Part shown: in pieces, positions 44,281 to 54,536 of the stretch
Layout of the letters: every line of letters begins with the position of its first letter
Numbering within the stretch: the stretch's first letter is position 1
Assembly: GCA_029959085.1 (NCBI GenBank)
Contig: JARWIR010000023.1
Location: 9,375,860-9,439,859 of the forward strand
Length of the DNA: 64,000 nt
Direction: 5' to 3'
Source: Nemophila menziesii
Taxonomy: Eukaryota; Streptophyta; Magnoliopsida; Boraginales; Hydrophyllaceae
Position numbers and translations under genes: made by a program
The notes under the pieces: model-generated
The model's database searches: none
What the model was told of the DNA's origin: nothing
Seen by the model: the letters and a program-made list of their open reading frames with translations, nothing else

Positions 44281-44986
44281 TATAGGGTCAGACTCTTACA
44301 GATCGTTGATTCAGATTCTTACAGATTGTTGACTCTCGTTGATTCAGATTCATAAATATTTGAAACAATACAATAAATTAATTCAGAAAAACTTACAGGG
44401 ATTGTTAACATTCAAATTAGCGAGGCCTGATCGTGATCAGTTTCCTTAAGACTTTATTGCCCCACACTGGTGCTCACGGTTCACGGCAACAGCCTCCCAG
44501 GATACAACAGTAGGATCTTCTCTGTAGAAGCACTTCAAACGGAGAAGAACAGACGACCCAAATAAGTCTCTTGAACTCTATAGCGTTTCAAATGCAAAGA
44601 TATGATTTTGTATGTGCAAAAATTCTTTTTTGAAAGTGATGCAGGTCTGCACTATTTATAGGGTTTGAAAAGATGGATTGACAACCTTTCAAGGAGGAAT
44701 GTGACTTTTCAACATAGGAGACTCTGGTGAAGCCAAACGATGTGTGACTGTTCTTTGAATACGAATATTAGGGTTCGAACTTTTTGTGAACCATTGCGAC
44801 TTTTATTTTGAGCATCTTTATTTATTAATTTTTTCTCCATATTCTCAATTTATCATTCACTTATTAATGGTTTTAACCAAGTGAATATAACACGGTAATC
44901 ACCACAAATATGCTAACGCTCGAGTCAAAGTCGTATATATACAAAAACATGGTCTTCACTTGGGCTAAAAACCCAATTGACCAACA
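44281..44986 (-). repeat. 5' LTR of the Copia element
   Basis: 706 bp, collinear with 32448-33136. In element orientation it starts TGTTGGTCAATTGGGTTTTT and ends at TATA where the other copy has TACA, one substitution at the terminal CA. It contains segments missing from the 3' LTR near 44430-44465. Confidence 0.92.
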
Positions 44987-44991
44987 ACTAT

Positions 44992-45739
44992 TTCATCGGA
45001 AACATATGAACTAATATAGCTTCAGGCATAGTATAATAATCAAACACACACACAATTATCTTGTAACCGAACTTTATATCTCAAAGGAGTACCAAGCTAG
45101 GGTAGAGCATACACCGGTTTATCCCAGGATTAGGGATATTTTTTACCCGGATAATACATGAACCGAGTTCACTTTTGAAAATTCTAACCCTGTTTTTACT
45201 TTGCTAACCCAACCGAGTTGACTTAGGTTGACAATTCATGGGTTAGATCGGATTTGTACCGGGTTCACAAAAGATTTAACTCAAACATTTGACCTAATAA
45301 AAAGTCAAATAAAACAAACTTATTTCAACCTTTGATGGTCAAATAAATAACATAAACTGAGTGGGTCAAATAATAAAAATTACTAACCCAACATTAAAAA
45401 AATTAAAGTTAATGGGTTAGAAAATAATAATAATAATTATTCTTAATAAAAAATAACTATATCATCCACTCTTGTAACCCACTATATTGGGTTGAAAAGG
45501 GTAGCACAAGAATGAGCAAGATGATAGCCCTGTATTTATAGGAAAATCTCTCAAAATGTGTTGTAAAATTCCGATGTGGGATAAAATTAATGTAAAGTAA
45601 CGAGTCATGAGCTCGTGCAAAAAATACTGTATTTTAATCACAACTGGTTATTTATAATTTTTTCAATGTCTTCTTTAAAGTGTTGAGTGTGTATATATAA
45701 ATAAAGACTTGAGTTTTTTTCTTAGTGTTATGTTTTTCC
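44992..45739. other. Spacer, nothing recognised
   Basis: AT-rich sequence with short repeated text around ACCGAGTT and GGGTTAGA but no coding match, RNA gene or element end that I can support. Confidence 0.45.
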
Positions 45740-46020
45740 TCGATGGTAACACAAATATGATCAGTGTTAAAATGCGAGTGTTTGTTGTTAAAACAATTGT
45801 ACTTAGTGCTGAATGAATGCACTCAGTGTAAAAATGAGAGTTTACATTGTCAAATGAATGCGCACAATGTTAAAACGAGTGTGCTAATGTCAAAATGAGA
45901 GCGGTTAGTATAAAAAGAAATTGCTTAGTGTCTTGCACATGCCGAGTGTTGCAATTATGCTCAATGTAGTCGGTGGCAAAACTCAGTGTTAAGAGTGATC
46001 TCTGATCGTGCTCAGTGTCT
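45740..46020 (+). repeat. Degenerate short repeat, CTCAGTGTTAAAATGAGAGTG
   Basis: About ten imperfect units of 20-35 bp share the core CAGTGTTAAAATG or its variants (CAATGTTAAAACGAG, TAATGTCAAAATGAG, CTCAGTGTAAAAATG). They are all in one orientation. Confidence 0.6.
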
Positions 46021-46515
46021 CTAGTTTGGATCTTTTAACTTGTGAAACATATTCTTTTTTTTGTAAGAGTACTTTGAATTTTTTTCAATGCCTTAGATCT
46101 CTATACTCACAGAAAATAAGAGTTTAGGTTCCCAAAATTTCTCCAATGGATTGGGTTGATATTTTTTCCAACTTTAATATTTGATCAAAATAATGTAAAA
46201 ATTTACTAGCCATAGAAAAAAGAAAAAATATATAAAGGGATGATTACACATATAAAATCTCTAAGAACTTTTTTCCATCCATAATCCTTGTTCCTAATCT
46301 ATTAATTAGTTTTAAGAGTAACATTAGGTATTAATTAAGAAATTATCATCCAATTATCATTTATAATGTAGATAAGTGATTCCAATTATACTTTAACTTT
46401 TTCTCTTTCAAAATTATAAAAGATATTTGACTGATACAGTATTGGATGACTCTAATTTTACTAACGGAATGTTAAAAATATTAATAATAAGCTCACACAC
46501 CAAAAAATAAGTTCA

Positions 46516-46900
46516 TCACCATTCTGTATCATCTGGTAGCACCATAAACTCCATCCAGTTATACTCATCGCCTACCATATAACGCAATGTTATTCCTTGA
46601 CCCTTCATTAAATTTCTGCGTTGTATGAATTCTTCTGTCCATTTACCAGTTAAGAAATATGCAGTACCCCTTACGACAACCTCCATACCTACATCTGTAT
46701 ATGTATTGATGTCGCGAACAGTAATGAACATACTCTGAGAAGTTAGTGCTTTAATATGGCTCGCCGACATTTTTTGGAAGATGTAATTCATTTTTTCTTT
46801 CTTTTACGTCTGTTTGATTGAGAACTTTTGTTAAATCCCAGATATCATTGTTATCTGAATTCGTAATGAAAGGTCTGCTCGAACTTATTGTGATTATAAC
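46516..46900 (-). pseudogene. B3 DNA-binding domain gene, copy 2 (start lost, frameshift)
   Basis: Minus-strand pieces are NNDIWDLTKVLNQTDVKERK with LHLPK (46890-46790) and, in another frame, KMSASHIKALTSQSMFITVR, YFLTGKWTEEFIQRRNL and NWMEFMVL (46791-46516). The codon aligned with the start of copies 1 and 3 is ATA instead of ATG. About 29 bp coding for the KEFDSFIIP segment are missing, which shifts the frame. Amino-acid differences from copies 1 and 3 are more numerous than between those two, so it is the oldest split. Confidence 0.7.
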
Positions 46901-47289
46901 CTTTAAAAATGAACAAATAAAAATATAAGCACCTAGCATAGTATAATAAACAATATCAAAAAAACTTACATATATTACTCAAAGAAATTCGTTAAATAAA
47001 TACCTCGATTTTTTTTCAATATAATAATATCTTAACAATATAATATATTAATCTATCAATGAAGTTGAGTAATATATATATACATTTTTAGTCATAAAGA
47101 ACAATGAATATACCTTTTTGATAAAGAAAAAAAAGTAACTTTTTCAATGAGCATATATATATATATATATATATCCAAATTACTTTTATATATCCTAATT
47201 AGTTTTTTTTCCACCAAGTTGGTTCGACTTATGAGATTATTACTATTTTATATTAAATATACTTCCTTTCTTAAATAATTATCCTTTTG

Positions 47290-47292
<3 letters not shown>

Positions 47293-47370
<78 letters not shown>
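47293..47370. repeat. (TA)n microsatellite
   Basis: About 78 bp of TA dinucleotides in unit 3. Similar tracts sit at matching places in the other units (27032-27054; 50696-50764), so the repeat was inherited and has changed length in each. Confidence 0.95.
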
Positions 47371-47372
<2 letters not shown>

Positions 47373-47753
47373 TGATTTTTTTTGGTCAACATATATCTTG
47401 AGTATTTTTTTTTTTGGTGAAAATATATCTTGAATTCAAGGTTTTATGTAATATATAAACAACTTCTATTTCACCTCAACATACTTTGTAAAATCCATGA
47501 TCTTTTAGCATGTCTAGAGTAAGACTTGGGAAGGAGTTGAGTGAGTGAGAGTCCATGGCCAAGCACCACAATAACATGAGTCAAACATTACTGTGGCGTT
47601 AAAATTATTACAAGCAACATCATTTGAACAAAAAAATATTACCAACATCACAAATCACAATAACATTATAAAAGAAAAATATCAATAACATTCATTATAA
47701 ATGCCATAAAAAAGTAAATTAAGTTCCCGTTTTATTTTGAAAAACACTTAAAA

Positions 47754-47870
47754 GTATTTTAAGATCTTTAAAAGTGTTTTAGATTCTGAAAAGTATTTTA
47801 AGATCTTTAAAAGTGTTTTAGATTCTGAAAAGTATTTTAAGATCTTTAAAAGTGTTTTAGATTCTGAAAA
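47754..47870. repeat. 39-bp tandem repeat, three exact copies
   Basis: Units begin at 47754, 47793 and 47832, with a partial fourth at 47871. Each reads GTATTTTAAGATCTTTAAAA then GTGTTTTAGATTCTGAAAA. Other array units have one copy, so this is a local expansion at the start of unit 4. Confidence 0.92.
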
Positions 47871-48306
47871 GTATTTTTGGAGAAACACCAGATAGGTGCT
47901 TCATAAAAATATCTCTAAAATGATTCTAGATTTCAAAATTATTTTTAATTAGTTTTAAAATATTTTAGATTTATTATTAAAATATTTTACTCTAAGATAA
48001 GCACTTCCAAACCGGCTCTAACATAAACTTATATATCCAATAAGTACCCCCAATATATGCCCTAACTACTAAAAAATATGTCGTAACAACAATAATTGGT
48101 CAATCATTTTAAAAATCAATAAGACAAAAAAAAATGGTATAATCGACTAAATTCAATCAACCATTAGAAATTAAAAAAGTTAAGTAACAACCTAACATTG
48201 ATATTATATAACTCAATCATATTCAATTTCTTTATAAAGTTATACTAAACTATATACAAGATATGTAATTTAAGTTCATCTTAATAGCTAACCATGGTAT
48301 TAGGAA

Positions 48307-48651
48307 GAGCAAAATCCCTTTTTAGGCCGTCACCTATGTTCTAAAAACATTTTTAGGCTAAACATTTTAAAAGTATCATTTTTAGGCCAAAACTATTCAA
48401 AATGATCATTTTAAGGCTACTTCACTATTTTTGCGAGATATTTTATAGATTTTAAGGACAATTTGGACACTTTAAATTGAGTTTCTAATTTGTCTTGCGA
48501 CCAAATAACAATATAGTTTATTTGAAACGCCATCCTCAAAATAAATGAAATATCTAAAAATAATAGTGATATTGTTTAAAATGGTTGTTTTGACTTTGTT
48601 TGGCCTGAAAATAGTACTTTTAAATGTTTTGCCTAAAAAGGGATTTTGCTC
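48307..48651. mobile_element. Mutator-like MITE (unit 4)
   Basis: Ends GAGCAAAATCCCTTTTTAGG and its complement, flanked by GTATTAGGAA and GTATTAGAAC. The right-flank decay matches unit 1, so units 1 and 4 descend from the same copy. Confidence 0.75.
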
Positions 48652-49264
48652 GTATTAGAACCTCTTCTTTAGAGTAGAGATATCTATCACCCTTTTTTTT
48701 TGCTTCACCTCTATATCACCTTGTAAGTGGAGGTTTTAAACACCAATCCGATTATTTTTCTTTCCTAATTATTTATATTATCTTTTCTTAATTCCACATT
48801 TAGTGACACATAGTAGGTGAAATAAGGATAAAACGAATAGCGGTGATATATAACATGTTTTTTTTTATCTCACTTTATTATTTTATTGTGGATTATTACC
48901 TAATGGGACTAGAAAAATATTCTAATTACCTAAAAACACTAAACTTTTCAACCATTGGGGAGTTTTCATTTGACAGTTAGTTAATTATATATTTTTTTAT
49001 ATATATAATAAAGTTGTAATAAATTATATAACAAAAACTCTAGTACTCGATCCACACTAACCCCTTCTCCTACCAATGTGCATTGTAAATTTATATAATA
49101 TAAGCATTAAATTTTTCAATAATAAAAATTTCAACAAACATAACCATAAAACATCACCTGGCATGATATACTAGTACACCATAAAAATTATGCAAACAAT
49201 AAAACCAAAATCAAGCAATAAGCTATAATAAATATAAAAAACATCTCGCAAACGTCATCACCTT

Positions 49265-49390
49265 ATCATCAGTTAAGAAGAAGGCTCTCTATACTTTAAA
49301 AGAAAAGAGGTTCTATTTCAACAATCAGAGTTTTAAGCACGCATCTCACACGCGTTCAAATTTTATTTCCAAAATCCTAAGGTCAAAGAC
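49265..49390 (-). pseudogene. Truncated beta-adaptin last-exon remnant (unit 4)
   Basis: Same degenerate remnant as at 25.56-25.68 kb, including the premature TAA after the codons for a PLFF-like end. Only about 30 codons can be aligned with the fuller copy at 29.4 kb. Confidence 0.55.
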
Positions 49391-50164
49391 CTAATTTCAA
49401 CTCCCAAGTTTGATGGCTTGGCTCCAAATTCTCATTTCTCAAATTTTTTAACTTCTATGAATAGACCTTCTTCTATAACATATTAGGTATATATAATTTT
49501 AGATCACTATGTCAAAACAGTCCTTTCTTTTTGTTTCATTTTTAACAAAATCATTAACTCCTTTAAATATTTAAAAAAATTTAACAATAAACAAAGTATT
49601 TTAAATAAATTATATCGTTATCACAAATTATTAATTTTATTTGATATAACCAAATAAAATGTGAGTTGCAAAGTGTTTTAATGAATTTTTGTTACATTTT
49701 AGATTTTAACATTATCGGAATGTGTTTTTGAATGAAAAAAAATGCTCGAATTGATTTTATTTTGGGTTTTACAAATTCTAGGAAAACTTCCCCAATGGAT
49801 GGGGTTGATATTTTTATTATCTTTATTATTTGATCAAACTAATGTAAAAATTTATTAGCCATAGAGAAAAGAAAAAAATATAAAGGGTTGATTACATATA
49901 TAGTCTTTATCGACTTTTTCTTTTCATCCATAATTCATGTTCTTAATCTATTTATTAGTTTTACGATTAACAGTGGGTATGACTTAAAAAATCATTTATA
50001 TTGTAGATAAGGGATGCAATTATATTTGAGCTTTTTCTTTTCTAGATTATAAAAGATATTTGAATGATACATTATTGGATTACCCTTGTTTTACTAAAGG
50101 GATGTTGAAAAATATTGATAATAGCCTCACATACCAAAAACTAAGTTCAATACCATTTTGTATT

Positions 50165-50522
50165 ATTTGATAGCACCATAAACTCGATCCAGTTATCCTC
50201 ATCGCCGACCACGTAACGCAATGCTATTGCTTGGCCCTCCGTTAAATTTCTGCGTTGGATGAATTCGTTTGTCCATTACGACAATCTTCATATTTACATT
50301 TGTATATGTATCGATGTCCCGAACAACAATGAACATGGTCTGAGCAGTTAGCGCATTAATATGGCTCGGCGACATTTTGGGGATGATGAAACTATCAAAT
50401 TCTTTTTTTGGAAGACAAAATTTATTTCTATGTTCTTCAACGTCTGTTTGATTGAGAACTTTTATTATATCCCAGATATCATTGTTTGCAAAATTCGTAA
50501 TGTAAGGATTACTCGAACTCAT
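50165..50522 (-). pseudogene. B3 DNA-binding domain gene, copy 3 (44-bp deletion)
   Basis: The minus-strand frame starts MSSSNPYITNFANNDIWDII at 50522 and keeps the intact KVLNQTDVEEHRNKFCLPKK, then KMSPSHINALTAQTMFIVVR. After NVNMKIVV a deletion of 44 bp relative to copy 1 (the part coding for RGN...YLTGEW) shifts the frame, giving an unrelated 20-residue tail that ends at 50199. The remaining 3' part of the domain is still present out of frame down to about 50165. Without the deletion it would be the best B3 copy of the three. Confidence 0.78.
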
Positions 50523-50693
50523 TGTGATTATAACCTTTTAAAATAAACAAATAAAATACATAAGCCCTAGCATAATATAGTAAACCATTCGAAAAACTTA
50601 CATAAATAACTCAAAGAAATTTGTTAAATAATTACCTCGATATTCTTTTTTTCAATTAAATATAATATATGTTCATCTGTCGATGATGTTGAG

Positions 50694-50695
<2 letters not shown>

Positions 50696-50764
<69 letters not shown>
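50696..50764. repeat. (TA)n microsatellite
   Basis: About 69 bp of TA dinucleotides in unit 4, at the same place as the much shorter tract at 27032-27054 in unit 1. Confidence 0.95.
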
Positions 50765-50769
<5 letters not shown>

Positions 50770-51560
50770 TTGTCAAAAAAAACAATAAATATACGTTTTT
50801 GGTAAAGAGAAAAAGGTACTTCCTCTGTCCACTTATGTTTTTTGTCCAACTTTTTGTGGCACAAATCTTAAAAAAGACATTAACTACATACTATCTTTAC
50901 TGTTTTACCCTTATCCATTAAGTATAAGGTCATTTATTGCACCATTGTTTTTAACTAATTAGTAAGGGGTGATATTGGAAAAATTGGGGGAAAAAAGTCT
51001 TGATAATGTGAAAGAACAAATATTGTTGGACACCTCTTTCTAGAAAAAAAGACAAATAAAAGTGGACATAGAGAGTAATTTTTTTCAATGAGCATAAATA
51101 TCCAAATTACTTTTATATATCCTAATTTGTTTACTTTTACCAAGTTGGTTAGACTTATGAGATTTTACTATTTTATATTAAATGTTCTTCCTTTCTTAAA
51201 TAAATATCCTTTTTATTTTATATATATCTTAAATTTTTTTGGTCAATATATATCTTTAATATTTATTTATTTTAGGTCAATATATATATTGAATTCATGG
51301 CTTTAGGCTATATATAAACTTCTATTTCACTTCAGCACCATAATCTTTTATCACTTCTAGAGTATGACTTGGGAAGAAGTTGAGTAAGTAATAGTCCATG
51401 CCCAAGTACCACAATAACCTTAGGCAAACATTACCGTGGGGCTGAAACCATTACAAGCAACATCATTTGAACAAATAAAATATTACAAATATCACAAATC
51501 ACACTAACATTGTAAAAAATCAAAATAACATTCATTATAAATGCTATAAAAAGAGTAAAT

Positions 51561-52838
51561 TAAGTATCTGTTTGGAAGTGCTTATTACAAAAAGCACTTA
51601 TAAGTATTTTTAGATCTTTAAAAATGATTTAGACCTGAAAAGAATGTTTGGAGAAACACAAAATATATGCTTCTTAAAAAAATCTAAAATAATTTAAAAT
51701 TTTAAAATTACTTTTAATAATTTTTTTAAAATATCTTAATTTTATTCTACAATGATTTTTACTCTAAAATAAGCACTTCCAAACATGCCCTAAGATAAGT
51801 TTATATAACGCATAAGTACCCCCAATATATGCCCTATCTATTAAAAATAAGACGTAACAACAATAATTGGTTAATCATTTACAATAATCAATAAGACCAA
51901 AAAAATGGTATAATCGACTAAATTCAATCAACTGCAAAAAATAAAAACACCCCACTAACAACCTAATAGTAGTATTTATACGACCCAATCATATGCAATT
52001 TCTTTATAAAATTATACCAAACTATATACATAAAAAATAAGTTCATCTTAATACCTAACAATGGTATTAGGAAGAGCAAATTCTATTTCTAGGCCTTTAC
52101 CTATTCTCTAAAAATATTTTTAGGTCAAACGTTTCTAAAATACCATTTAAACCAAAGTTATTCAAAAGGATTTTTTTAGCTATTTTATTAATTTTGTAAA
52201 ATATTTCATAAATTTTAAAGACAATTTGGACACTTTAAATAGTGTTTCTAATATGTGATACGACCAAATAAAAATATATTTTATTTAGAAGACCTAAATT
52301 ATCCTTAAATTCTACAAAATATCTAACGTAATTAGTTACATGGCCTAAAAATGGTACTTTTTAAACGTTTGACCTAAATGTGGTTGTAGGCCATATAATA
52401 GCCTAAAAAGAAAATTTGCTCGTATTAGGAACCTCTTCTTTAGAGTAAAGGTATATTACTCTCTTTTGCTTCACCTCATCCTTCTATGTGAAAGTTTTAA
52501 AGACCAATCAAATCAATTTTCTCTCCTAATTATTTATTTTCTCTCTTTTGTTTAATACCTATAGTGATATAAAGAGAAATAAGGATGAAATCAATAGATC
52601 TCTATGGACTAACTAATGTAAAAATTTATTAGTCATAAAAAAAAGAAAAAAAATATAAAGAGTTGATTACATATTGTATCTATGAACTTTTTCTTTTCAT
52701 CCATAATCTATGTTCTTAATTTATTTATTAGTTATACGATTAACATTGATATCATTTCTAATGTAGAAATATCACTAACAATTAGTTAGTTATTTAATCT
52801 TTTATATATATATGTATAATAAAGTTATAATAAATTAT
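51561..52838. repeat. 3.77-kb array unit 5 (cut by Athila insertion)
   Basis: Collinear with unit 2 (27871-29160) and ends at TAATAAATTAT, where unit 2 continues into ATAACAAAAAC. The plus-strand Athila LTR begins here, so the rest of the unit should lie beyond that element. Confidence 0.82.
52074..52421. mobile_element. Mutator-like MITE (unit 5)
   Basis: Ends GAGCAAATTC and AAAATTTGCTC, flanked on both sides by GTATTAGGAA. It shares with the unit 2 MITE the altered terminal repeat. It lacks about 30 bp of the interior that unit 2 has. Confidence 0.78.
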
Positions 52839-54400
52839 TTTTCTTATTTTCTTATTGTTCTTATTTTCGACCCTTGGGAGACATCATTTTTGGTGTTTAT
52901 TTAATTAATTCGATAGATTTTTGGACCAAATATGCAATAATACGGAATTTCCTTTTTATTTCTAGCATTTTTAATTTATTAAACTTTTGCGCGTAATATT
53001 GGTATTTTTAGTGTAAAGTTTACAGGTTTTAGATGTTAGCTAGGAGAGGAATCCGAGGAGAAGGTCAAAGATCGTGAATTAGAGTCAAGACTTGAAGACA
53101 AATCCCGAAGATATTATTTTTAGAGCTGAAAATCCACTTTCCAGGCCATAGATTGCTGATTTCAAGGTACTTAAGAGATGATTCAGCTGTTGACCTTTGA
53201 AGAGAAATCATTCCTTATCGAGTTACGGAACTTTAGCAACTGGAATGAGGTCAATCGGAGTTGTAACGCATCGGGAAAAGCCGTTTTAGTGAAGGTGTAT
53301 CAGCAGTTACGGGATTTTGGGCTTAGAAAGTGGGCTTGGACATTTAATTAATATTCTATTTTCTGGTCCAAGCCCTAAAACGAATTTATGCTTATAAAAA
53401 GAGGTCTGGACTTCTATTTTTCACACAATTCACATTCCACAAGATTAAACACCAGAGAGCAGCAACAGAAGGAAGAAAGAAGAAGCTACAAGAGCTGGAG
53501 TGGGTCTATAGCTCCGTTCGTAGTCATTCCAATTCCGAAAATTAGGTTCTTCTTATATTTTAATTTTGTAAACAATATGAATTCCCTTTCTTTTAATTTA
53601 GTTTTTAATTTCAATATGAGCTAAGCTTTTCTTAGTGCTTGAGAACAAACAATGGGTGAATCTTAATTTTATGAATTAACGAATGTTGAATTTGGGTTTA
53701 TATTGAATTAAATTAAATTAGGTCTATTACTCTTTTCGATAATTTGTGATTATTTACTGATTTTAGAGTCGCGAACTAAAATTAGGTATTAGTATCTAAG
53801 CTATTCCACATATGTGGCGTGTGGATCATCCTGACGGAGGGTTTAGGTATAGAATTAATTATTCAATCTAGGATAAAAGCTATTGATTCTGACGAACTTA
53901 CCTAATTCTAGGGCCAATGAGGTAAAACACTTAAACATCCAACGGTGGATCATATTTACCCTGACGGGACTAGTGACACTTTAGGATTGCCTTATAGTCC
54001 ACCCTGACGGGGGTATACGGAATTTAGAATCCCGACCATTGTAATTGACCAATTTAGCCCTTAAACAACATAAGTTAGGAAGTAAGATTAGGAGGATCCT
54101 TGCGTTCTCAAGTACTACCTCTCATATTGCGTTTTCACTTATTTTACTTGCGTCTTAGCTTTTACTTGCATTTAATTATTTGTCTTTTATTCATTAGATT
54201 TAATCAACAAAACCAAACAAACATTTTATAATCTTTTATTTTCATAAGTGCATCAATCACTATTTGCTAGACATTGTGATCAACCATTCCGTCCTTGGAA
54301 CGACTGATCTATCAGTTATACTACTTGGGACAACCGTACACTTGCGGTTGTGGTTCGATTAGCATTTGCATTTATTTTTAGAACACACAAACGACCACCA
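52839..54400 (+). repeat. 5' LTR of the plus-strand Athila element (family 1)
   Basis: About 1.55 kb, the reverse-complement orientation of the other family 1 LTRs, ending GACCACCA. The left end is altered: the first arm TGATGTCTCCC of the usual terminal inverted repeat is replaced by T-rich sequence, while the second arm GGGAGACATCA remains at 52874. The exact start is therefore uncertain (52839 to 52856). Motifs CCTGACGG or CCCTGACGGG occur at 53830, 53959 and 54002. The LTR should hold promoter and polyadenylation signals. Confidence 0.88.
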
Positions 54401-54406
54401 AGTTTT

Positions 54407-54424
54407 TGGCGCCGCTGCAGGGGA
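54407..54424 (+). other. Primer-binding site, tRNA-Asp type
   Basis: TGGCGCCGCTGCAGGGGA, 6 nt after the LTR end. One base differs from the site at 7405, and two from a perfect tRNA-Asp complement. Confidence 0.88.
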
Positions 54425-54536
54425 CGGTAGCGTGTGACCACGGTGTTTATCCTTTAGTGATAGTGCATTTATTTTTATTTTTTTCAGTTTTACGCTTTTT
54501 GTTGGTTTATCTTTCTCAGGTTTTTAGGTTTGGTGT

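Larger units (their letters stand above)
32448..44986 (-). mobile_element. Ty1/Copia retrotransposon, nested host of an Athila-like insertion
   Basis: Both LTRs are present, in minus orientation, with a perfect 5-bp target duplication ACTAT at 32443-32447 and 44987-44991. Removing the nested element (33137-39560) and its duplicated ACCAA leaves about 6.1 kb, a normal Copia size. Pol order on the minus strand is protease, integrase, reverse transcriptase, RNase H, as in Ty1/Copia. Gag is not recognisable. Confidence 0.93.
46100..47753. repeat. 3.77-kb array unit 3 (left-truncated)
   Basis: Collinear with 26.06-27.85 kb of unit 1, starting at the CCAATGGATTGGGTTGATAT block. It carries B3 copy 2 and two (TA)n tracts (47153-47174 and 47293-47370). 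The MITE half of the unit is absent. This is the most diverged unit. Confidence 0.75.
47871..51560. repeat. 3.77-kb array unit 4
   Basis: Collinear with unit 1 at high identity by eye, in the order MITE (48307-48651), adaptin remnant (about 49265-49390), B3 copy 3 (50165-50522) and (TA)n (50696-50764). The MITE-to-MITE distance to unit 5 is 3767 bp. Apart from those items, the spacer holds nothing recognisable. Confidence 0.85.
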
